The notes beneath the pieces were generated by a model. It searched no databases. It had not been told where the DNA came from and saw nothing but the letters and a program-made list of their open reading frames with translations. DNA of 64,000 bases from NCBI GenBank assembly GCA_018661465.1, contig JABJIC010000002.1, positions 87,771-151,770 on the forward strand. The letters are read 5' to 3'. Below, one piece after another: positions 1 through 7,243 of this stretch. How positions within the stretch are numbered: the first letter of the stretch is position 1; each line of letters begins with the position of its first letter. A program made the translations under genes and the position numbers. Origin of the DNA: Gammaproteobacteria bacterium. Its GTDB lineage: Bacteria; Pseudomonadota; Gammaproteobacteria; Pseudomonadales; Pseudohongiellaceae.

Positions 1-545
1 AATGCGGCCATGGTGCCGAATGCTGACAGGCTGGCGGTGCCGAAATCGATGAAAGGAGGGTAGGCTTTTACCGGTTGCTCCGGGGTTCCCGACATATACA
101 TGGCGCCAGACATGGCCTGGCCGAGGCCGTCGAAGCCTACTCTATTGGCATAGGGGCCGCCTCTGCCAAATGCAGAAACTGTTGTCAGGATAATGTCTTC
201 CTTAATGGCTTTTAGTGACTCGTAGTCCAGACCCATCTTGGCGAGGGTATCAGGTGGCAGGTTGGCGATAACAATGTCGGCGGTAGCCACCAGTTTCTTA
301 ACGATCTCGCGGCCTTCGGGCTTCATAGGGTTCAGGGTCATACATAGCTTGTTTCGGGCTAATTGCATGAATAGGGCGCCGTCACCTTTGTCGGTGATAG
401 GCGAGAGGAATCGATCCTCACTGCCGTCGATCTTCTCGATTCTGATTACTTCAGCACCCATATCTCCCAGCAAAGTGCCGCAATAGGGCCCGGCAATGTA
501 GCGTCCGAAGTCGAGAACACGGATTCCTTCCAGAACTTTAGTCAT
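1..545 (-). CDS. CaiB/BaiF-family CoA-transferase (partial, 3' end off the left edge)
   Basis: The N-terminal ~181 residues are visible, starting from an ATG at 545 on the minus strand; the rest lies beyond the left edge. The opening (LEGIRVLDFGRYIAGPYCG, then LLGDMGAEVIRIEK) is typical of class III CoA-transferases, which move CoA between an acyl-CoA and a free carboxylic acid (carnitine, bile acids, oxalate/formate and others). The Asp in the later GFDGLGQAMSG segment matches the catalytic aspartate that forms the anhydride intermediate in this family. The substrate cannot be read from sequence. No partner gene is visible upstream, where a 278-bp gap precedes a small plus-strand ORF. Confidence 0.85.
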   Translation of the reverse strand, partial: MTKVLEGIRVLDFGRYIAGPYCGTLLGDMGAEVIRIEKIDGSEDRFLSPITDKGDGALFMQLARNKLCMTLNPMKPEGREIVKKLVATADIVIANLPPDTLAKMGLDYESLKAIKEDIILTTVSAFGRGGPYANRVGFDGLGQAMSGAMYMSGTPEQPVKAYPPFIDFGTASLSAFGTMAA

Positions 546-823
546 TTTAAGCTTCCAAATCTAAGAATAATAGTGATATTTCGCCGGAATATTAGCATAA
601 GTAACTAATATTTAAACAAATTTTACATGTAGAGAAAACTTACCCCTATTTTCCTTAGTGTGAGGCAGTTAACGCATTTGTAATCTCATATTGGGCATAA
701 TCCCCATTAATGAGACATCAGTCACATTGAAGAGAAAAAGCACTAAAGCTCTAGATAACAAGGCGCATAGACGCAGCGAAGTAGAAGTAGATACAACGCA
801 ACAAACGCAGGGGTAGTAGAAAA

Positions 824-997
824 ATGACACTAGTAGAGAGAAAAGTACCTAAATCAGCATTGATCGAATTACGCACAATCCTGAAGAAGCCATACCAGGA
901 CGTGTGTAATGTATGTAAAGGCACAGGAACCATTACGGCAATCAGTACTTGCCCCAAATGTAAGGGCAGCGGCCAGCGGATGCTGAAGCTTATGTAA
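824..997 (+). CDS. 57-residue DnaJ-like cysteine-rich zinc protein
   Basis: A small ORF from ATG 824 to TAA 995-997. After ~26 mostly basic and hydrophobic residues it has two CxxCxGxG-type motifs, CNVCKGTG and CPKCKGSG, 11 residues apart. This is half of the DnaJ cysteine-rich domain, where such pairs bind one zinc ion and contact unfolded protein. There is no J domain and no peptide-binding domain. A purine-rich AGGGG lies ~10 nt before the ATG. The conserved cysteine/glycine spacing argues that it is a real gene although very short. It could be a stand-alone zinc ribbon acting as a chaperone cofactor or in nucleic-acid binding. It stands alone, with no operon partner. Confidence 0.6.
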   Translation: MTLVERKVPKSALIELRTILKKPYQDVCNVCKGTGTITAISTCPKCKGSGQRMLKLM

Positions 998-1050
998 GAC
1001 ACAATGCTCCACCAGTCGATCTGATCGAAGGGTGATGAGTATGCAGAGAA

Positions 1051-1094
1051 GGTCCGGCTCACCTAAGCAAAGGGTAGGCAACGGGCCTTTTTTT
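1051..1094 (+). terminator. possible weak rho-independent terminator
   Basis: GGTCC (1051-1055) can pair with GGGCC (1083-1087) through one G-U, with an inner CCTA/TAGG pairing (1062-1065 with 1075-1078), followed directly by seven T. The stem is interrupted, so this is a weak call. Confidence 0.3.
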
Positions 1095-1109
1095 ATGGAT
1101 GGTTTTATA

Positions 1110-1150
1110 GGTAGAGATAGAGGTAGGGATAGAGGTAGGGATAGAGGTAG
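1110..1150 (+). repeat. 12-bp tandem repeat, ~3.4 copies
   Basis: The unit GGTAGRGATAGA occurs at 1110-1121, 1122-1133 and 1134-1145, with a partial GGTAG after it. The second and third copies are identical and the first differs at one base. It is purine-rich on the plus strand and a multiple of three, so it stays in frame if translated. It is likely a slippage-prone microsatellite. Confidence 0.9.
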
Positions 1151-1309
1151 ATCATGGCTGGTTGTTAATTGCTTAAGCTCTGTTCTACAATCGATCACTC
1201 AATATCAGCCTCTCAGGCTCGATTGAACCCTATATTGCAAGCGCACATACTAATCGAGAGTGCGAATTTCCAGCAGCAGAGTGAAGCTCTGCACAAAAAG
1301 GTTTAAGCA

Positions 1310-2059
1310 ATGATTACAGCCCACAAACTAAGCTCCGCGCTAATTCGGCATACCGCCAGCATTTTTCTGCTTGCCGCAGTTTCAGCAACTACTGTTTCTC
1401 TCAATGCGGCAGAATTCCCTGGTTACATAGACGCACCAGAGCGTCGTACCACTGGCATAGGAAAATTTTACATGGGCCGTGAAATCTCATTCGTGATGGG
1501 GCATCAGGCGGCAGCGTGGCTTAACCGTCCCGGTCGTATTCAGGAAGAAATGCCTGATGAAGTTGTGGCGAACATGGGACTGGATCCAGATCATGTGGTT
1601 GCAGACATCGGTGCAGGCTCAGGCTATTTCTCTTTTAGAATTGCCAAGCTGGTTCCTGAAGGCAAGGTGATGGCAGTGGATATCCAGCAGGAAATGCTGG
1701 ATCTCATCGAACACCGCAAAGGAATAGATAAAGTAGATAATATAGAAGGAGTCATGGGCACTATCGATGATCCTAACTTGCCGGCCAATTCAATCGACGC
1801 GGCAATCATGGTGGATGCCTATCATGAATTTTCTCACCCATTCGAAATGATTAACGGAATTTACAACGCCCTGCGTCCCGGTGGTCGAATCTTCCTGCTG
1901 GAATATCGCGGCGAAGATGAATCAGTACCCATCAGGCCTCTGCATAAGATGACTGAAGAGCAAGTGGTTAAGGAAATGGGTGTGTTTGGTTTGGAGTGGA
2001 CTGATACTCTGGATTTCCTTCCCTGGCAACATATGATGATCTTCACCAAGGTGGAGTGA
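1310..2059 (+). CDS. exported class I SAM-dependent methyltransferase
   Basis: 249 residues. The first ~35 form a signal peptide: basic start, hydrophobic core SIFLLAAVSATTVSL, likely cut near LNAA. The mature part has the Rossmann methyltransferase motif I VADIGAGSGYFS (about residues 96-107), an acidic motif II region ending in AVDIQ, and a post-I segment IDAAIMVDAYHEF followed by LRPGGRIFLLEY, as in the UbiE/Methyltransf_11 group. The acceptor substrate is unknown. The signal peptide is odd for an enzyme using cytosolic S-adenosylmethionine; the protein may be membrane-tethered, or may bind SAM outside the cytoplasm by an unknown route. The gene is monocistronic and ends at a shared terminator facing the TonB-dependent receptor gene. 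Confidence 0.8.
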   Translation: MITAHKLSSALIRHTASIFLLAAVSATTVSLNAAEFPGYIDAPERRTTGIGKFYMGREISFVMGHQAAAWLNRPGRIQEEMPDEVVANMGLDPDHVVADIGAGSGYFSFRIAKLVPEGKVMAVDIQQEMLDLIEHRKGIDKVDNIEGVMGTIDDPNLPANSIDAAIMVDAYHEFSHPFEMINGIYNALRPGGRIFLLEYRGEDESVPIRPLHKMTEEQVVKEMGVFGLEWTDTLDFLPWQHMMIFTKVE

Positions 2060-2125
2060 TCGCTATTTAGTTTGGCAGACCATTCTGAAATGATGGTCTG
2101 CAATAGAAAGAGCTAAAACCGAATC

Positions 2126-2168
2126 AAAAAAAAGACACTTGGCCTTTGGGCGCGGTGTCTTTTTTTTT
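2126..2168. terminator. bidirectional rho-independent terminator
   Basis: AAAGACAC (2131-2138) pairs with GTGTCTTT (2155-2162), with an A-run on the left and nine T on the right. It lies between convergent genes, so it can end both the methyltransferase and the receptor transcripts. Confidence 0.9.
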
Positions 2169-2202
2169 GCTTTTAGTTCAAGTGCTAATAAGTGTCTGGT
2201 GT

Positions 2203-4350
2203 TTAAAAAGTCTGTCTAACTTTTAGCGAGTATTTTACACCGTTGCCGTTACACTGGTTTTCCACTTCTTCAACTATTCCCGCAGCCGTAGCTCCAAGAT
2301 AACGAATACGTTCGCGGCAACTTGCGCCGTCATTCGCATTGTTGATATCAAATCTAAAGGTCACGCCGTTAAAGGCTTTCTTCTCTACGAAGAAATTCAA
2401 GCCGTAGGAGCCCTTGCGAGTCTCAATATCGATGATGTCGATTTCAGTAAGTCCGCCGCCATCCTGTGCTGAATTGAAATAGCTGAAACCATAACTCATA
2501 TCATATTGCGTAAGGTCATGACGGAAATTTGAACGACCAAACCAGCGTCCATTTCTGCGCAGTCTGCGTTCAGTATTCAGGAACGGGTCTGTTACTGATG
2601 AATCACCGGTACTAACGCCAACCGAGAGCAGGGCGCTAGGCAGGCCAAGGAAGCCAAGGCGTGTGCTGGCATCCAGATTGATTCCGTATCTTTCCGCGTC
2701 ACCAATGTTGCCCCGTGCTGATTGCAGGGGGTTATCAATGGTAGAGACGTCGATACGGTCGATAACGTCTGTGATATCACGATAGTAAATTTCGCTATTC
2801 AATACGCCGATGTTGTTCGGCAGGCGGTATTCAAGATTCAGATTATAATTCCAGGACTGTTCCTGGGCGATATCAGGATTACCCGCTTGGGTGTCCTGAT
2901 CATCATCGGATCCATCAGCGGATGAACTGAAATCGGAAAAGCTCAGCTGGGAGATATTTTTTTCGATTGTCGCTCGCAGTTGTAGCTGCTGAGTAATGTC
3001 GAATCGATAATCAAACTTGGGTCTTACAAAATCGAAATCTCTCTCGTTTCTCACATCACCAGTTTGGGTGATAGTGGAAGTTTCGTAAATCAGGGAGCTC
3101 TCCAGCGACATGCGGCTACTGATTTCCCAGTTATGTACGGCGAAGTTCTCGTAGCGAATTTCTTCTACTGTGGAGTCAGCGTTGTCTATTGAAACAGGAA
3201 CAAGGCCGCCGTGAATTGGGGAAGCAGTGCCTGAGCCTGCGAGGCCTAGCCGTAAATCGCCATCGCGAATTGTTTGAGCTCTCTCAACGCCAATTTCAAA
3301 ACCGTGGTTGGCGATTGGGTCCCAGGTATAAGATGTTCTTACTATACGTTCCTGGTCGCGACCTTCATTGTAGATAAACAGATCTTTTGCTTCGCTGTCT
3401 GCGAAAACATCAAACCGCTCTCGAGTGGAATCCCACGCGCCGCTGTTAACAATAAATAACACGCGGAATTTACTGTTGTTATCAAATGCGTATTCGTAGT
3501 CACCGCCGATTTCCCAATTCTCTCTGCAGCGCTCGATAAGTTCTCGTTCCTGAAAGTTCTCAGCAACTCCATTGTCGTAGTCACTAATGAAGCGCTCTTT
3601 TTCTTCTGGAGCGCAATCACCACCATAGAGGCCATTGAACTGGACCATGCTTTTTTCTAATTGGTAACCAAGGTTGAAGCTTGTCTTGTAGTCGGTCTGA
3701 TCTCGAATGCTTTCTTCGTTGCGAGTTTCCGACAGATTACCGAAGGCGTCACGGCTTACTTCTTTCGCCCATCGGTTGTTGTACCGAGGTTCTGCTTCAA
3801 CATGGAAGAGATAGTTTAGGTCTCCACGTTGTCCGGATACGGAGAGTTTTGCGCCGGGGTCAAGCGTGCCGTCGCGGTAGCGATCGGTATTCAATTCGGC
3901 GGAAATGCTCTGGCGTGATTGAACATCCAGTAGCACTACATTCACTACCTGGCCGCCGCCACGGATATCCATCTCTTCAGATGTGCCGCGAATGATTTGT
4001 ATATAGTCTACCTGGTCGGCTGAAATACGGCTCAGCTGGCTGCGCCCTTCATTGCTCTTGCCAGTAATTCGCTGGCCATTTATCAGAATCTCACCTTCAC
4101 CATTGCCCAGTCCTCGACCGTTGCCGCCGCCCCTACGGTTTAATGCCAGGCCAATGCCCGGTATGCGGTCGATCATGTCGTTTACTGAAACGGGAGAATA
4201 CTGCTGGAAGAAATCTGCCTCGTAGACAACTGTTGAATCATCAAGTGTTACTTCGGTTGCTTGATCCTGAGCCAGAGACTGCGATGCAGTGGCGATGGCC
4301 AGGCTAAGAACGCTTAGCTTGATAATGTCTTTGGTGAAACTACGGGTCAT
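2203..4350 (-). CDS. TonB-dependent outer membrane receptor (paralogue 1)
   Basis: 715 residues from ATG 4350, chosen because it starts a clear signal peptide (MTRSFTKDIIKLSVLSLAIA...SLAQ) and has a GGAG ~9 nt upstream; an upstream in-frame extension of 79 codons looks non-coding. The plug domain spans about residues 40-150 (SVNDMIDRIPGIGL, ILINGQRITGK, VDYIQIIRGTSEEMDIRGGGQVVNVVL). The rest is a beta-barrel ending in VRQTF, the terminal aromatic recognised by the BAM complex. There is no N-terminal signalling (STN) domain, so no direct sigma/anti-sigma control is expected. It is closely related to the receptor encoded just upstream (4887-7049), with the same plug and several shared barrel blocks (RMSLESSLI, DFDFVRPK.DYRFDIT). 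The ligand is unknown; iron complexes, vitamin B12 or glycans are all possible. Confidence 0.88.
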   Translation of the reverse strand: MTRSFTKDIIKLSVLSLAIATASQSLAQDQATEVTLDDSTVVYEADFFQQYSPVSVNDMIDRIPGIGLALNRRGGGNGRGLGNGEGEILINGQRITGKSNEGRSQLSRISADQVDYIQIIRGTSEEMDIRGGGQVVNVVLLDVQSRQSISAELNTDRYRDGTLDPGAKLSVSGQRGDLNYLFHVEAEPRYNNRWAKEVSRDAFGNLSETRNEESIRDQTDYKTSFNLGYQLEKSMVQFNGLYGGDCAPEEKERFISDYDNGVAENFQERELIERCRENWEIGGDYEYAFDNNSKFRVLFIVNSGAWDSTRERFDVFADSEAKDLFIYNEGRDQERIVRTSYTWDPIANHGFEIGVERAQTIRDGDLRLGLAGSGTASPIHGGLVPVSIDNADSTVEEIRYENFAVHNWEISSRMSLESSLIYETSTITQTGDVRNERDFDFVRPKFDYRFDITQQLQLRATIEKNISQLSFSDFSSSADGSDDDQDTQAGNPDIAQEQSWNYNLNLEYRLPNNIGVLNSEIYYRDITDVIDRIDVSTIDNPLQSARGNIGDAERYGINLDASTRLGFLGLPSALLSVGVSTGDSSVTDPFLNTERRLRRNGRWFGRSNFRHDLTQYDMSYGFSYFNSAQDGGGLTEIDIIDIETRKGSYGLNFFVEKKAFNGVTFRFDINNANDGASCRERIRYLGATAAGIVEEVENQCNGNGVKYSLKVRQTF

Positions 4351-4570
4351 TTCTTTGCTCCAGAACTCTGTAAAGGTCTCAGAAGTCTGCCTGGGTTGCT
4401 TTTGGCAAGGTGGGCACGAACAACGAGAATTACTGCTTTTCAATCTCGACTTCAAAAGTCGACTAAAAAGGCTGATTAAAACTGCGTAACTAATAGGGTG
4501 GTTAAGGTGAAAACGTGGCGCGATTATATAGAGCCGGAAGGCACCATACTGTGACAAATTGTGCAATTCT

Positions 4571-4596
4571 AGTGGCAAAACTGCCATATTTAGTGG
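4571..4596. promoter_or_regulatory. candidate operator shared with 7094-7122
   Basis: The 26-bp segment starting AGTGGC and ending ATATTTAGTGG matches 7094-7122 apart from three inserted bases and a few substitutions. It carries a small inverted repeat TGGC..GCCA. Both copies lie upstream of a receptor paralogue, but at different distances (~221 and ~45 bp from the start codons), so it may be a shared regulator site or simply a relic of duplication. Confidence 0.35.
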
Positions 4597-4774
4597 TTTG
4601 TGAGGGATTTCACGTTTCCCTAAAAAATCATGTTATCGACTCAAAATATGTCAGCTTTAGGATGTCGGCTTCGGGGAATGAAGAAATATCCGAACCCGGT
4701 GGATTGGGTTCAGATTCGGAATTAAATGGGGGGATATTTTTTGGAGAGGGTGCTGCCTTAGCCGAATATTCTCT

Positions 4775-4850
4775 GGCGGTTCGCTTTGCTCGCTACGCTC
4801 GGTAGCTGTTGGTACTGAGCGTAGTGAGTGCAGCTGATTTGGAAACCGCC
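4775..4850. repeat. long imperfect palindrome (REP-like hairpin)
   Basis: The outer arms GGCGGTT (4775-4781) and AACCGCC (4844-4850) are exact complements. The inner arms CTCGCTACGCTC (4789-4800) and GAGCGTAGTGAG (4817-4828) pair over 12 bp with one G-T wobble. It lies just downstream of receptor paralogue 2 on the minus strand, 36 bp past its stop codon. It may act as a 3'-end stabilising stem or terminator, or be a dispersed REP-type element. Confidence 0.75.
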
Positions 4851-4886
4851 TGAATCTAAGCCTTGTGAAACGAACCTAAGCCCAGT

Positions 4887-7049
4887 TTAAAAAGTCCCGC
4901 GTACCTTAACGGCGTATTTCTCGCCGGAATGGCTACAGGAGTCTTCAAGCTCGCTAAGAGTACCTGTGAAAAGCGTGCCGCCAGTGTAACGTGACCGCTC
5001 TCGACATCTCCAACTTTCCTGGAAGTTAGTCGCTTCGAATCGAAAAGTTAGACCTGCCCAGCCTTGGGTTTCCAGAAAGGCGATGACGAAGGGGTCTGAA
5101 TTATAGGACTCGATCTTGTCGATATCATAAACCTTGGAGTTGTCCTGAAAGCTGGCATTGTAAGTGAAGCCGTAGCTGATGCCCCTGCTTGGCAAGTCAT
5201 GACGCAAGCCTAGATTGTATCTGCCGCGGCCATGACGTGTGAGGCGTCGATCTGTTCCGAGAAATGGGTCGGTCACATTGGAATCCTCCACCTGAACACC
5301 GGAGGTGATCAACATCTCGGGAAGATTAATGATGCCCATTCTTAGACTGCCATCTAGCTTTATGCCATAGCGCTCACCTTCTCCAATGTTGCCATTGGCA
5401 GAGGCAAAGCCGCCTATAGGTGATACGTCAATCTTGGCGATTACATCTTCGAGGTCATGATAGAAAACGTTACCGCTGACTACGCCGGCACTATCATTGA
5501 ATCGGTACTCAAGATTCAAGTCATAGCGCCAGGACTGTTCCTGTCTGAGTTCCGGGTTACCAGCAACAGCATCCTGATCATCGTCCATGGTGTTAATGTT
5601 GGTGGTGAAGTCATTGAAGCTTAGTTGAGCTACATCTTTCTCAATAGTCGCTCTGAGCTGGAGAGCAGGAGTGATGTCGAATCGGTAATCCACTTTTGGT
5701 CTTACAAAGTCGAAGTCTCTCTTCTTGCTTACGTCACCGGATTGCTTGATTTCGGAGTTTTCCATAATCAACGTACTTTCCAGCGACATACGGTTGTTTA
5801 TCTGCCAGTTATGCACGGCGAATGCTTCATAACGAATTTCTTCGACTGTGGCATTAGAACTAGTGATTGCTGTTAGGCCGCCGAATGCAGGATCGCCCGT
5901 TGCTCCAGTATTCAGGCCTAGTTGCAGGGTTGAGTCGAGAGTTGTCTGCGCGCGCTCGAAACCAAACTCAAGCGACTGCGCCCGATCAAAGTCAAAAGAG
6001 TAGGAGCTGCGGATAATTTGCTCCTGATAACCGTTAAAACTATTCAGATACAAGTCTTTGATTTTGTCAGAGCCGATCACGTCGAATCTTTCCCGAAGCC
6101 GGTCATCGTCCTTGTTGTTGATAATAAACAGAGACTTCCATCGGCTGCCATTGGCGAAGGTGTGCTCATAGTCTCCACCCATTTCCCAAAACTCATTTTG
6201 GTGATCGATATCATCAAATTCCAAAGCGATAGTAGTGGGAGAAGCCAGCTGGTCTGTAATAGCTCGATCTTCTGTGCCCGGGGCAGAGGAGTCATTATAT
6301 TGAGCATTGAAGTGCGCAATATCATTGGCGCCAAATTCGTAACCAAGATTTGCAGAAAATATGAATGGCTGGTTGTCTGTGCGCTGGTCGCGCTTGATGG
6401 TTTCGTTCAGAGTGCCATCTGGAAGAATGCTGGTTTCAAACCCGCGGCGATATTCCCAACGAGGTTCACTTTCAACGCTCGCTAGATAATCAAAAGCACC
6501 GCGTTGTCCGGTGAGAGAAACTTTGCCGCCAGGTTTGAGCTCGCCGTCGTGCAAATGATCGGTGTTGAACTCCCAGGCTACGGAGTTTCGTGATTCGGCT
6601 TGTAGCAACACGATATTGATTACCTGGTTGCCGCCACGCACGTCCAGATCACCGGAAGTACCGCGGATGATTTCGATGTACTGCACCTGATTAGCAGGGA
6701 TTCGACTCAGCTGGCTATTACCTTCGTTCTCTTTACCGGTAATGCGCCGACCGTTAATCATGATGGAGTCACCGCCTAATCCAAGTCCGCGGCGGTTAGA
6801 CCCGCTGGAGCTCCCTGGGCCGCCGCTACTGGGGCCGCCAGATCTGGCAACGCTGATGCCGGGAATGCGATCCAGCATGTCGTTAACAGAGAATGGTTCG
6901 TACTGATCGAAGAACTCTACAGGATAGGTGATGGTTGAGTCATCGGCAGCACTCTGGTCCTGTGCGCTGGCAGATAAACTAAATAGGAAGGATCCGGAAA
7001 GTACTAATAAGGTATTGAGAAGTGGTTTGCGTATACAGACAAAAATCAT
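4887..7049 (-). CDS. TonB-dependent outer membrane receptor (paralogue 2)
   Basis: 720 residues. ATG 7049 has CTGGAG 8 nt upstream and opens a signal peptide (hydrophobic LLNTLLVLSGSFLFSLSASAQ). The plug has the same blocks as paralogue 1 (SVNDMLDRIPGIS, IMINGRRITGK, VQYIEIIRGTSGDLDVRGGNQVINIVL), with a Ser/Gly-rich insertion after PGIS. The barrel ends in VRGTF. Two cysteine pairs near the C-terminus (SWRCRERSRY, EDSCSHSG) are also present in paralogue 1 and could form a disulfide. There is no STN domain. The gene is transcribed first in the tandem pair, 536 bp before paralogue 1, and is divergent from ETF-QO. Energy comes from TonB-ExbB-ExbD encoded elsewhere. The ligand is unknown. Confidence 0.88.
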   Translation of the reverse strand: MIFVCIRKPLLNTLLVLSGSFLFSLSASAQDQSAADDSTITYPVEFFDQYEPFSVNDMLDRIPGISVARSGGPSSGGPGSSSGSNRRGLGLGGDSIMINGRRITGKENEGNSQLSRIPANQVQYIEIIRGTSGDLDVRGGNQVINIVLLQAESRNSVAWEFNTDHLHDGELKPGGKVSLTGQRGAFDYLASVESEPRWEYRRGFETSILPDGTLNETIKRDQRTDNQPFIFSANLGYEFGANDIAHFNAQYNDSSAPGTEDRAITDQLASPTTIALEFDDIDHQNEFWEMGGDYEHTFANGSRWKSLFIINNKDDDRLRERFDVIGSDKIKDLYLNSFNGYQEQIIRSSYSFDFDRAQSLEFGFERAQTTLDSTLQLGLNTGATGDPAFGGLTAITSSNATVEEIRYEAFAVHNWQINNRMSLESTLIMENSEIKQSGDVSKKRDFDFVRPKVDYRFDITPALQLRATIEKDVAQLSFNDFTTNINTMDDDQDAVAGNPELRQEQSWRYDLNLEYRFNDSAGVVSGNVFYHDLEDVIAKIDVSPIGGFASANGNIGEGERYGIKLDGSLRMGIINLPEMLITSGVQVEDSNVTDPFLGTDRRLTRHGRGRYNLGLRHDLPSRGISYGFTYNASFQDNSKVYDIDKIESYNSDPFVIAFLETQGWAGLTFRFEATNFQESWRCRERSRYTGGTLFTGTLSELEDSCSHSGEKYAVKVRGTF

Positions 7050-7093
7050 ACGATTGGCTCCAGTTGTGCTGGGAGGTTCCCTGTCCCCAAAAA

Positions 7094-7122
7094 AGTGGCG
7101 TAAGTATGCCCATATTTAGCGG
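7094..7122. promoter_or_regulatory. candidate operator shared with 4571-4596
   Basis: AGTGGCGTAAG...CCATATTTAGCGG, the counterpart of the segment upstream of the other receptor. It begins 45 bp before the paralogue 2 start codon, inside the divergent promoter region shared with ETF-QO. Confidence 0.35.
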
Positions 7123-7243
7123 CCTATAGAACAGTGAAGGCAGTCTAATTGTGTGACATTTTGTAATGCCGGGCAGGGTGATTGCTTTGCGCTGGCTGTG
7201 CTAATTGAGGATAATGCCCAGCTGACAAAGAAGGGGATTGGGT

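Larger units (their letters stand above)
998..1309. other. intergenic region with tandem repeat and weak terminator
   Basis: This 312-bp gap holds a weak imperfect hairpin followed by seven T (1051-1094), which could end the small zinc-protein transcript, then a 12-bp tandem repeat at 1110-1150. The open frame that crosses the repeat reads as Arg-Asp-Arg-Gly repeats and does not look like a gene. The remainder, 1151-1309, should contain the promoter of the methyltransferase gene, but I see no convincing -35/-10 pair. Confidence 0.5.
4351..4886. other. intergenic region between the receptor paralogues
   Basis: A 536-bp AT-rich gap. It contains a perfect minus-strand TATAAT at 4523-4528, a plausible -10 for paralogue 1, but no good -35 at 17 bp. 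A motif shared with the promoter region of paralogue 2 is at 4571-4596, and a long imperfect hairpin is at 4775-4850. I see no gene here; the 96-codon plus-strand frame crossing it reads through the palindrome and has no recognisable features. Confidence 0.5.

Noticed and set aside
1032..1226. 64-codon frame rich in Arg-Asp-Arg-Gly
   Set aside because: It is the translation of the 12-bp tandem repeat, with no ribosome site and no protein-like flanks.
4351..4587. 79-codon N-terminal extension of receptor paralogue 1
   Set aside because: The signal peptide and ribosome site start at 4350; the upstream residues look random and contain the promoter region.
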